Assembly (NCBI GenBank): GCA_016720145.1 | Contig: JADJXV010000007.1 | Location: forward strand, 215,924 to 279,923 | Reading direction: 5' to 3' | Length of the DNA: 64,000 nt | Origin: Ignavibacteria bacterium | Lineage (GTDB): Bacteria > Bacteroidota > Ignavibacteria > Kapaibacteriales > UBA961 | Shown here: positions 56,769 through 64,000 of the stretch, in pieces | How positions within the stretch are numbered: position 1 is the first letter of the stretch | Layout of the letters: every line of letters begins with the position of its first letter | Program-made: the position numbers and the translations under genes | The notes under the pieces: generated by a model | Told to the model about the DNA's origin: nothing | Seen by the model: only the letters and a program-made list of their open reading frames with translations | Databases searched by the model: none

Positions 56769-57308
56769 ATGCTACACACGGCTCGACTCTATCTACATAT
56801 TCCTCTTGCGCTCCTTATCCTCACACTTGTCGGATGCCAGAGTTCTGTGAGATTCACATCGTCAACCTCAGGAAAATCAACGGGTTCTGTGCCGCAGACA
56901 TACACCTCATCCGAACAATCCCTCACGCCGCTTCAACGTAGAATTATCACTTCAGCCGAGAAATTCCTCGGTGTGCCCTATTGCTATGGCGGGACGAGTA
57001 CCAAATGCACAGACTGTTCGGGATTTGTACAGCAAGTCTTTGCCGGGAGTGGCGTTGGAGTGCCGCGCACCGCAGCTGAACAGTACACCGTCGGAAAAGA
57101 AGTAGAGCCCGAAGAATGGAATATCGGCGACCTTGTTTTCTTTGACTTTAGCGGTGGGATATCGCATGTCGGTATATATGTAGGCGGCGGGAATATCATC
57201 CATGCCTCCACCTCGAAAGGGGTAATTCGCCAGCCACTCAGCGACGACTACCTTTCCTCTGGGTTCGTCGGCATCCGTCGCATACTACCGGCACTCACCG
57301 GACGATAA
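56769..57308 (+). CDS. NlpC/P60-family lipoprotein, probable cell-wall peptidase
   Basis: The start is placed at ATG 56769 (MLHTARLYLHIPLALL); an upstream TTG in the same frame has no support. The 179-residue protein has a lipobox (LTLVGC). The NlpC/P60 domain follows: FLGVPYCYGGTSTKCTDCSGFVQQVF with the catalytic Cys in TDCSGF, the PRTAAEQY segment, GDLVFFDFSGGISHVGIYVGGG with the catalytic His, and NIIHAST. These enzymes cut D-Glu-diaminopimelate bonds in peptidoglycan. It stands alone, upstream of a repeat-filled gap. Confidence 0.92.
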   Translation: MLHTARLYLHIPLALLILTLVGCQSSVRFTSSTSGKSTGSVPQTYTSSEQSLTPLQRRIITSAEKFLGVPYCYGGTSTKCTDCSGFVQQVFAGSGVGVPRTAAEQYTVGKEVEPEEWNIGDLVFFDFSGGISHVGIYVGGGNIIHASTSKGVIRQPLSDDYLSSGFVGIRRILPALTGR

Positions 57309-57315
57309 ATTTTTA

Positions 57316-57502
57316 ACGCAAAAGTCGCAAAAGTCGCAAAAGTCGCAATCGGTCGCAATCGGTCGCAATTAAGCCATCACTCAGTAAGGATTTACAAATT
57401 ACCGCCTTACGACTTACCGCCTTACGACTCATCGACTTATAGACTTACAACTCCCCGACTTATAGACTTACGACTTATAGACTTACGACTTATAGACTTA
57501 CA
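57316..57502. repeat. Short tandem repeats of several related units
   Basis: Three copies of a 9-bp unit (AAAGTCGCA) and two of a 10-bp unit (ATCGGTCGCA) lie at about 57318-57370. At about 57400-57435 TTACCGCCTTACGAC occurs twice. At 57430-57502 GACTTATAGACTTAC occurs four times, mostly at 16-bp spacing. The block fills the gap between two convergent genes and runs into the end of the DUF2490 gene. Confidence 0.9.
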
Positions 57503-58178
57503 ACGGTAAATTATTATAAAACACCACCTGAAATTGTCCTCTCGATGATTTTTCAAGCATTTGGCTCATGTAGCCGAGTTCGCAACGTGTTGAAGCACCA
57601 AGTACATACCCGATTGCTCCGTAGAGTCGATTACGATCAAAGACCGGTGATTGTGCATTGAGGAAAATTTCGTTGTAGGCAGAGAGATAGATGGTATTCG
57701 GAGTCATTGCCGACGTATTCAGCGGAATATTGAATGCTAAAAAATAGCGGAATCGAACTTGAAAATCATCCGGCAGAAAGCGTTCTTCGACTCTGTAGCG
57801 GTGAAGTATAAACACACCGCCGGGATTCTGCTTGGTAATAAATTGTTGGAAAATTCTATGTTCCGTTGAGCTTGTTTTTTCATCGGAATTGGGCAGATAG
57901 CGCTCGGAATGAATGTATCCGTATCCGAGTAATATATTGTTGTTATTCTCCGTTAGATTATATCCAATCCCCGTTCGCACAAGTACTTGCTGAATATCAC
58001 CCAAAAAATTAAAATTCCGAATCTGGAGTTCATTATGCCAGTTCCACGTTTTGTCAATTGGCTGATTACCAAAGTAAATCAGCCAATTACCGATGTCGGA
58101 CTGCTGCGAATGCGCGCTTACTCCGCCAAAAAACAAGAAGATGACAGCGAGAATTTGTAGGATGTATGGGTGTTTCAT
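57498..58178 (-). CDS. DUF2490 family outer-membrane-type protein
   Basis: A 226-residue protein with a signal peptide (ILAVIFLFFGGVSAHSQ) and the pattern of DUF2490: NWLIYFGNQPIDKTWNWHNELQIRNF, VLVRTGIGYNLT, LGYGYIHSERY, EHRIFQQFITKQ, then a VEERFLPDDFQVRFRYFLAF stretch and YLSAYNEIFLN, finishing GQFQVVFYNNLPL. These are beta-barrel-like proteins of unknown function in FCB bacteria. The 3' end overlaps the short tandem repeats by a few bases. It lies 33 bp after ruvA ends on the same strand and may be co-transcribed with it. Confidence 0.85.
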   Translation of the reverse strand: MKHPYILQILAVIFLFFGGVSAHSQQSDIGNWLIYFGNQPIDKTWNWHNELQIRNFNFLGDIQQVLVRTGIGYNLTENNNNILLGYGYIHSERYLPNSDEKTSSTEHRIFQQFITKQNPGGVFILHRYRVEERFLPDDFQVRFRYFLAFNIPLNTSAMTPNTIYLSAYNEIFLNAQSPVFDRNRLYGAIGYVLGASTRCELGYMSQMLEKSSRGQFQVVFYNNLPL

Positions 58179-58211
58179 AGTATGTGATGCATTCTATTCG
58201 ATTCAAAATAC

Positions 58212-58817
58212 TTACTGCGCTGCAAAGCGAAGTGCTTTCTTGATAAGTTGGTCGGTCGTAATATTCTCAGCGCCGGGTTCGGATGCGGCTGCTTTAATGG
58301 ATTTTTCGGCGACAAGCTTGTTGTAACCAAGAGAGATAAGCGCGGCGAGTGCGTCTTGCTGTATGAGTTTCTGCGCGCCGATAAAGGATACATCGACACT
58401 TTCTGAGAGCGAAAGCTTGCCGACTTTATCGCGAAGCTCGATGATTAGACGTTCGGCGGTTTTTTTGCCGATACCGGGCATTTTTTGGAGGGCGAGCAGA
58501 TTATTTCGAAGAATATAATCTCGTAATTCAAAAAGAGTTAATGACGATAAAATCGCCAGCGCACTCTTGGGTCCAATTCCTGAAATCGACGTGAGCATCA
58601 GGAATGCTTCCCGCTCGGCTGTCGTCGAAAAGCCATAGAGATTGAGCGCATCTTCCCGGGGAATCAGATGGGTAAATAGCTGAATCTTGCCGTCAAGCTC
58701 GGGTAATTGCTCGTACGTTGCAAGCGAAATAGACACCGCATAGCCGACACCACCGCAGTCAACAACGGCCTCGGAATGCGTTTTTTCGATAAGAGTTCCA
58801 CGAAGTTGGGCTATCAT
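58212..58817 (-). CDS. ruvA: Holliday junction DNA helicase subunit RuvA
   Basis: A 201-residue protein, full RuvA length. It has an N-terminal OB-like domain (MIAQLRGTLIEKTHSEAVVDCGGVGYAVSI), two helix-hairpin-helix motifs (LLTSISGIGPKSALAILSSL-type near residues 72-92, ALQKMPGIGKKTAERLIIELRDK near 107-130), and a C-terminal domain (DALAALISLGYNKLVAEKSIKAA) that contacts RuvB. RuvA binds the four-way junction and loads RuvB for branch migration. ruvB and ruvC are not in the window. Confidence 0.96.
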   Translation of the reverse strand: MIAQLRGTLIEKTHSEAVVDCGGVGYAVSISLATYEQLPELDGKIQLFTHLIPREDALNLYGFSTTAEREAFLMLTSISGIGPKSALAILSSLTLFELRDYILRNNLLALQKMPGIGKKTAERLIIELRDKVGKLSLSESVDVSFIGAQKLIQQDALAALISLGYNKLVAEKSIKAAASEPGAENITTDQLIKKALRFAAQ

Positions 58818-58918
58818 AATAAGTTGGTTGGTTAGACATTAGTATTCATTACACCTGATAATAGCAAAGATAGTGAAAATTGACCGCTAAGCCAACGGAA
58901 AGTGCAGGCAGAAGATTG

Positions 58919-61275
58919 ATGAAGCAAGGAAATTCCACGGCAAGTGAACTCCATTCACGCAGAAATCATTATTTTGGCGAAAAAACAACTGCTTGCATTG
59001 AGCTCATGATACTTTTTTCTCCTGTTTTCAGCGTTTGTGTGAAATCTCGTGTCGGGTTACTATGGCTGTGTCTGCTTTGGATTACTCACCTCGCCACTCC
59101 ACTATCTGCTTCTGCCGGTAATACCTTTCCCTATTCCTATCATACACTTGCACAATTTCCTCGCGGTGAGGTAATCTATTCTCGTACGACTCCGCCGGGC
59201 GCGTTTTTGCTTTCTCCAAAACCGGTTTGGGCTGATGAGGCGACGGTACTTACTGCCTGGCAGGGCTTCGAGCGGAGCGCTTCGCATAGTTCGACGCTTT
59301 CCGGCGCGTCCATTCTCTCGGCTATTCCTGCCGGTCATTCACTCCTTGCTCTCATCTCACGAAATGGCACATCATCGGTACTACTCGTCGATACACTGGC
59401 GCAAGTACTTGCTGAGAAATCAGTTCCGCTCGCGACAGTCACTCACGCGGAATGGAATGGAACTATCGGAACACAGACGTATCTTCTGACCGTCAATTCC
59501 ACACTCTTCGCTATTGAATGCTCCGGCGATTCGCTCCGGCGTGTGGTGCAGATCGCCGACAATATACTCGCAGCGACGGCGACGGCGAATGGCGCGGCGT
59601 ATATTTCCAGATTCGGCAGTGGCGCGTCGCTGCATTATTTGGATGCAGGACTCCGTGAACGTGGCTTTGCACTTCTGCAACTTCATGAAAAATATAAAAT
59701 TACAGCATTTGGAGAATTAATCGCGGTGTTCTCGTCAGGCGGTAGTGAATCCTGCTTCCTCGATATTTTTCAGAATGGACGCGGCCTGATTAGTTCGGCG
59801 ATACTGCCGGCACGGATGGAACTCTCGGCCGTCGTCGGGCAGGATACGCAATTTTCCTCCCTTTTTCTCCGGCAGTCGGGGAATCAATATGCGCTGAGTT
59901 TTGAGCCGCTCAAGGCGAATTCCGGCACGGAATCCAAAGTGGTTGTAATTCCCGATGGCTTCATAGAGCCGCTTTCGGTGCGCAATTGCGGGAGCGAGAT
60001 TTTTATTCTTTTTCGTAATGGACTCGTGAGTATTTCGCCTGAGGGTGAGGTACTTTCGGCTGACTATTTCCCGCTGGGTGAAGTATTTACGGAGATTCCG
60101 GGTATTGATCGACTGACCGAACATCTCGTGCTGCGGAGTGCGACTAATTCTACGCTCCTTCTCCGTGAAGAACACCCTTTCTGGATACTCAACGCGTTCA
60201 TGAAAAAAAAAGTGGCGAGATTTTCCTGTGGCTCGGTGTGGCGCTGCTGGTGTTCTATCTCTGGCGCAAATACCGTCGTCAGCGCCGCGTGCTCAATGCC
60301 GCACTTGAATTACCGGAAACGGGTGTGGTATTTGTAATTGACGCCACAGGACGTTTGTTTCGGGTGAATGAAGCAGGCAGAACGCTCCTCGGAATATCGA
60401 ATATTGTGCCGCTCAGGCGTCCGTTTAAGTTCTATGGCGATGCGCATATCTACGAACAATTACAAGAGTTTATCGAACGTTCTCTTGCTGAGCGTATCGG
60501 GCAAAAACAGAAAATTACCATCATTACCGAACAGCAATCCAGAGAATTCATGTGGTCGGCTATTCCACTTTTTGCATTTCTCGGGCGCTTCAACGGGCTG
60601 ATTATCACCGGGCTTGATATTACCGAAGAGCTGGAGCGGAAGCGGCTCGTCAATTGGGCGCAGCTCGCGCATGATATGCAGACCAATCTCTCGGTCATCC
60701 GCCTGAATGCCGAGCAGCTTACTTCGGACAACCCGCAGGACGACGAGCGCCGCCGGAAAATTCTCCATCAAAGCAAGCTGCTGATGCAAAAAGTGCGGGA
60801 TATTGTGACCGTTGGGCGCAGCGATCAGCTCGATCTTTCCCGCGTGAACACAGGCGAATTCTGCGCGATGGTTTTTCATGAGTTCGACGAGGCATCACAC
60901 CCGAATATCAAATTTGAAATTCACGCCCGGCCTATAGAATTCGACTGCGATAAGACCAAGATTTCCCGCGCTTTACGCAATGCCGTCGAAAATGCTATCC
61001 GCGCCTTGCAGTCCACAATCGGCACCGTCGAGCTCTCGACCCGCGCCGATGAACGGCATGTGTATTTTACCATCGCCGACAATGGTATCGGCATGGACGA
61101 TTACGTCAAAAGCAACATGCTCAAGCCGTTTTTTACAACCGCAAAGGACAATGGAGGTTCGGGTATCGGCACGATGATCATGCAGCGCGTCGTAGAGCTT
61201 CATCGCGGTGAATTACTCATCGACTCGACCGCAGGCAAAGGCACGACGATTACCTTCAAGCTGCCGCGAGGGTGA
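58919..61275 (+). CDS. Sensor histidine kinase, frame broken at an A9 run
   Basis: The first frame, from ATG 58919 (other starts 58880 TTG, 59006 ATG), encodes a signal or membrane segment (GLLWLCLLWITHLATPLSAS) and a 400-residue periplasmic region that looks propeller-like. It runs off frame at a nine-A run (60202-60211 area). Adding one A lets it continue SGEIFLWLGVALLVFYLW (second membrane helix) and into a PAS domain (GVVFVIDATGRLFRVNEAGRTLLGI), HisKA with phospho-His in QLAHDMQTNLS, N box NAVENAIRAL, G boxes DNGIGMDD and GGSGIGTMI. The whole protein would be about 785 residues. No response regulator gene is adjacent. A run-length sequencing error is the simplest explanation, though A-run slippage is possible. 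Confidence 0.82.
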
Positions 61276-61422
61276 GAGAACGTTTTTGGGTAGGAAGCGC
61301 TCCCAATACGGCTACTTTCATTCTCAATGATGGTGCAGACGGAGGTCGTACGCGAAATGAAAAGAAATGAAATTATAGTTCAATATTATCAAACAGTTAT
61401 TTTCACTATCTAACGTTATGTC

Positions 61423-61707
61423 ATGACCTTAATCATCTATTATATACTCGTTCTAATTGTAATCCTGAAACAAAGCCGTATGCTGGAGAAACGGTGGAAA
61501 AAAGCCATGGGTATGGAAGTTAAACTTAAAACTTCTATGCGGTCATTACGCCGAATCAGTTCTGACAGCCAAGTTAAAGATATGTACGTTCGTATTCTTG
61601 CGAGACGACTCTATATTTGGAAGGTATCGTTATTAATCATTACGATAGTGACTCTTCTCACTCCGATTTGTGCACCATTTATTAGCATGGAATTTATGGC
61701 TCCATAG
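61423..61707 (+). CDS. Small membrane protein of unknown function
   Basis: A 94-residue open frame from ATG 61423. Two hydrophobic segments (residues about 3-14, LIIYYILVLIVIL, and 66-84, VSLLIITIVTLLTPICAPF) enclose a basic middle section. No family is recognised. Support is the in-place ATG, the membrane pattern and the lack of a competing frame. It could be a chance open frame. Confidence 0.4.
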   Translation: MTLIIYYILVLIVILKQSRMLEKRWKKAMGMEVKLKTSMRSLRRISSDSQVKDMYVRILARRLYIWKVSLLIITIVTLLTPICAPFISMEFMAP

Positions 61708-61808
61708 GCCTCTATCATTTAGGAAAATAGGTTGGTTGAATAACTGGCCTGACGATGAGATGATGAGCATTGTTGGCGTTCTATAGTCTTATTTATCAAT
61801 TAATTACC

Positions 61809-62729
61809 ATGAAACATATCGGCATTCTCTTCGCCTTGACGCTCCTCTGCATCGGCTGCAATCGTCCTAGTGATGAAGAAATGCGAGCGGCAATAAAGGG
61901 AGATTGGATAGTCGAACAAATCAAAATCCCGCCAAAACCGAATCCATCCGGAAAGAAACTAATTAAACTTGATATGGGAGAGGTGCTACTTTCATTTTCT
62001 TTTGAAGACACATTATGTTCATATTTTGATGATTTTACAAGGTTTGCAAGATATTCACTGCACAATGATACGCTCTTTATCCAAGAACGAATATCACAAC
62101 ATCCTCAACATGAAAAAAGTGAAAAAAAGATTTTTAGATTCTTAATTGAAAAATTAACCGATAAAGAGCTAATACTTACTCCTTTAGACAAAGAAATGAA
62201 AGATATCTGTGAAGATAATAAAATCGACACCGCAAGAATTAAACTAAAGAAAGTAACTGTAAAAAATAGACTTACCTTTGATGTGCTGAATTTTAGTACC
62301 GGCGGTTGCTATGGAACTTGCCCGGTAATGTCATTAGAAATTGACAGCAGTGGTAATTTTCTATTTTGTGGTATTGAGCATGTTGATACCGTAGGATTGT
62401 TTCGTGGCAAGCTCAGCACGTCAGATCTAGCAAGTATTAGGCAGAAAATCAATGCGTTAGAACTCGATAGTTTACGTGAAAAGTACCAAGCTCCATGGAC
62501 TTGTGATCAAACAAGAAATATAATTATTAAATCCGGGTGTAAGAGCTATTCTATAAGTGCGTATGGATTTAGAAGTGGTCCACGCGAATTAAGATTGCTT
62601 TTTCATAAGCTGATGGAGGTCTATAGGAATGTACACCTCACTCAGGATTCAACAATCGCAGGACAATTTAAATTTAATGTCTTTATTCCTGAAGATATGC
62701 TGCCCAAAGATGAAGATAGCGATCGTTGA
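61809..62729 (+). CDS. DUF6438-like lipoprotein
   Basis: The start is placed at ATG 61809 (MKHIGILFALTLLCIGC), which gives a clean lipobox; an in-frame start at 61770 would bury it. The 306-residue protein has an N-terminal lipocalin-like segment (MRAAIKGDWIVEQI). A C-terminal DUF6438-type region follows: LTFDVLNFSTGGCYGTCPVMSLEIDS with the typical CYGTCP motif, and the later YSISAYGFRSGPRELRLLFHKL. The function is unknown; such proteins occur mainly in FCB bacteria. Confidence 0.75.
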   Translation: MKHIGILFALTLLCIGCNRPSDEEMRAAIKGDWIVEQIKIPPKPNPSGKKLIKLDMGEVLLSFSFEDTLCSYFDDFTRFARYSLHNDTLFIQERISQHPQHEKSEKKIFRFLIEKLTDKELILTPLDKEMKDICEDNKIDTARIKLKKVTVKNRLTFDVLNFSTGGCYGTCPVMSLEIDSSGNFLFCGIEHVDTVGLFRGKLSTSDLASIRQKINALELDSLREKYQAPWTCDQTRNIIIKSGCKSYSISAYGFRSGPRELRLLFHKLMEVYRNVHLTQDSTIAGQFKFNVFIPEDMLPKDEDSDR

Positions 62730-62769
62730 CTTTAATAAAGTATAACCTTTCGTGATGTAGTCACACGGA

Positions 62770-62844
62770 GACACTGAAACAAGTTCAGTGTGACAAGACC
62801 CTAATAATAGAATAGCCCATGAAAAAATTCATGGGCTTATTCTA
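62770..62844 (+). terminator. Two adjacent hairpins after the DUF6438 gene
   Basis: ACACTGAA / TTCAGTGT (62771-62791) is followed by a long stem TAGAATAGCCCATGAA / TTCATGGGCTTATTCTA (62808-62844, one bulge). Neither has a strong T-run, but the second could also serve the convergent esterase. Confidence 0.6.
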
Positions 62845-62946
62845 TTATAGCGCCCTTTGCGCCTCTTGCGTTAAAAAAATCCCGGCCTGGACGGCAAGGG
62901 TGCCCGCAGACGAACGCCTGGAGTAAGCACAAGGAGAAACAATCAC

Positions 62947-63676
62947 TTAGAACTTATAATTCAGATAATACGGCAACATCTTGCGCCATGTCGGCCAGTC
63001 GTGCGGCATGTCGTGTCCCCAGACATCGACTTCATTCGGGATGCCTTTGGCGGTCAGGATGCGTCCCATTTCTTTCGAACATTCCGGTGCTTCGTAATTC
63101 CCTTGTCCGGTAACGAAGTGGAGGTGTTTTTTCTGACGGAGCTTGCCGAGCCATGTTTCGTCGTAGAGATTCGGCATGTAGTCCACGGGGGAATTATGTA
63201 ACAATTCTCATCATAATACTTTCCGGCGTACATTTTCAGATCATACGTGCCACTCATGCCGATAAACCCATCAAAAATATCGGGTCTGCGGAGAACGGTA
63301 TTGACGGCATGGAATGCGCCAAGCGACGCACCGGTCGTGATAATCGGCACGCGTCCACCGCAATCATTATAGATAAATGGCACCACTTCTTCGGTGATAT
63401 AGCCATTGTACTGCTGATGACGGATAGCTTTATCGCGCGGCTTCATGCGAACTTACGCCAGCTTTCGGGTTAATGCCATTAATTGAATACACCTTACACT
63501 TGCCGGCATCGATGGCAGGACGAATAAAGTCGATGAGATAAAGCGCTCGATATTTCGAGATAAATCGGCCGCTGCTGTGGGAACATCAGGAGCGCGAAGC
63601 CATACGTACCGTAGGCGACGATTTCCATTTCTTTGTTGAGGCGGGGCGACCACCATTTTCGTATTTCACGACGCAT
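62947..63676 (-). pseudogene. Esterase-family protein, multiply frameshifted
   Basis: From ATG 63676 the pieces of one alpha/beta-hydrolase of the putative esterase family appear in three frames: REIRKWWSPRLNKEMEIVAYG, IDFIRPAIDAGKCKVYSINGINP, then MKPRDKAIRHQQYNGYITEEVVPFI. The nucleophile elbow GASLGAFHAVN and the GFIGMSGTYDLKMYAGKYYDENCY stretch follow, and the last frame holds SPVDYMPNLYDETWLGKLRQ and GHDMPHDWPTWRKMLPYYL. At least four small indels are needed to join them. Either a decayed gene or a low-quality part of the assembly near the window edge. Confidence 0.8.
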
Positions 63677-63735
63677 AATATATCCTTGTAATAATAAAAG
63701 AAGAGAGTTAGCTTGTTTTGGAATTGAATTTTACA

Positions 63736-64000
63736 TCAAATTACTTCAAATATCAACCAAAAAGTCATTGCCGGCGTAGCGCCATTAGTCGGCGCCGTGA
63801 ATTTGAATTTGCGAATTGCATCGACGATGCATTGATTGAGTTCGTCGATGTTGAGTTCGGAGTCGAGTAGCGAGATCTCAGATACGGCGCCTGCTGCATC
63901 GACCACCACCCGCATTTTCGCCTTGCCCTGTAAATGCCGGAAATGATGTAACGCCGTGGCATAGCAAAGCTGTATGTCGTAATTCTGCTGGTCAAATTTG
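63736..64000 (-). CDS. TonB/AgmX-type energy transducer, C-terminal part (partial)
   Basis: The open frame continues past the right edge. It reads IQLCYATALHHFRHLQGKAK, VVVDAAGAVSEISLLDSELN, LNQCIVDAIRKFKFTAPTNG and ends FWLIFEVI. This matches the C-terminal domain shared by TonB-family and AgmX/PglI proteins (CYE.AL...P.L.G...V.F.ID..G.V....V..S.L....L..CV...I..W.FP.P). The N-terminal membrane anchor is outside the window. Confidence 0.75.
   Translation of the reverse strand, partial: KFDQQNYDIQLCYATALHHFRHLQGKAKMRVVVDAAGAVSEISLLDSELNIDELNQCIVDAIRKFKFTAPTNGATPAMTFWLIFEVI

Noticed and set aside
1..64000. Insertion sequences, integrase, CRISPR array, toxin-antitoxin or restriction genes
   Set aside because: I looked for transposase or integrase motifs, regularly spaced repeats with unique spacers, and small paired genes, and saw none. 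The 21-bp array has no spacers.

Overview
The window looks like a chromosomal segment of an uncultured FCB-group bacterium (Bacteroidota/Chlorobiota/Ignavibacteria/Kapabacteria side). Several large secreted proteins end in type IX secretion (T9SS)-type C-terminal domains. DUF1573, DUF6588, DUF2490, DUF2795 and DUF6438 proteins, split transketolase subunits, LamG/SBBP surface proteins and a TAnnTTTG-type promoter point the same way. The phylum is an inference. TGA, TAA and TAG are all used as normal stops.

Layout. (1) 1-17.4 kb is housekeeping and possibly origin-proximal: split transketolase, M3 peptidase, thiamine pyrophosphokinase, an AT-rich gap with DnaA-box-like 9-mers (4.74-5.10 kb), anmK, an FtsE-like ATPase, dapB, a BadF-type kinase, mnmG, a perfect ParB site (parS) at 12.6 kb, mnmE, birA and an Omp85 protein. 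(2) 17.7-22.4 kb is plus-strand metabolism: gatB, ilvE and a fused 2-oxoacid dehydrogenase E1. (3) 22.5-38.9 kb starts with a tRNA-Arg-like element and a TPR protein. It continues with five plus-strand secreted proteins: a 2386-residue Pmp-like beta-helix protein, a nidogen/dockerin-like protein, a cohesin-like protein, a 1038-residue protein and a small one. (4) 38.9-53.2 kb holds an FAD oxidoreductase, asnB, LamG proteins, a 21-bp minisatellite, a methyltransferase, an ECF sigma/anti-sigma pair, a ClpB cut off in its middle domain, and an SBBP-repeat protein. An 87-bp piece of clpB is repeated beyond the SBBP gene. (5) 53.2-64 kb is visibly richer in G+C: an oligopeptide-binding lipoprotein, a LexA-like repressor lacking the catalytic lysine, Hsp33, an NlpC/P60 lipoprotein, short tandem repeats, a DUF2490 protein, ruvA, a histidine kinase, a DUF6438 lipoprotein, a broken esterase and a partial TonB-like protein.

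An important caveat is that many genes are disrupted. Frameshifts, most of them in homopolymers, break a lipoprotein (G4), anmK (A8), a LamG lipoprotein, the SBBP protein, the histidine kinase (A9) and an esterase. In-frame stops interrupt a DUF6588 protein and Hsp33, and one may shorten the FAD oxidoreductase. This is either sequencing error, real gene decay or, for the two A-runs, ribosomal or transcriptional slippage. Raw reads would decide.

No rRNA, CRISPR array, transposase or integrase was recognised. The best candidates for new biology are the T9SS surface cluster with adjacent dockerin-like and cohesin-like modules, the oriC/parS pair, the LexA variant, the rearranged clpB locus, and the anti-sigma protein with a barrel-like C-terminus.
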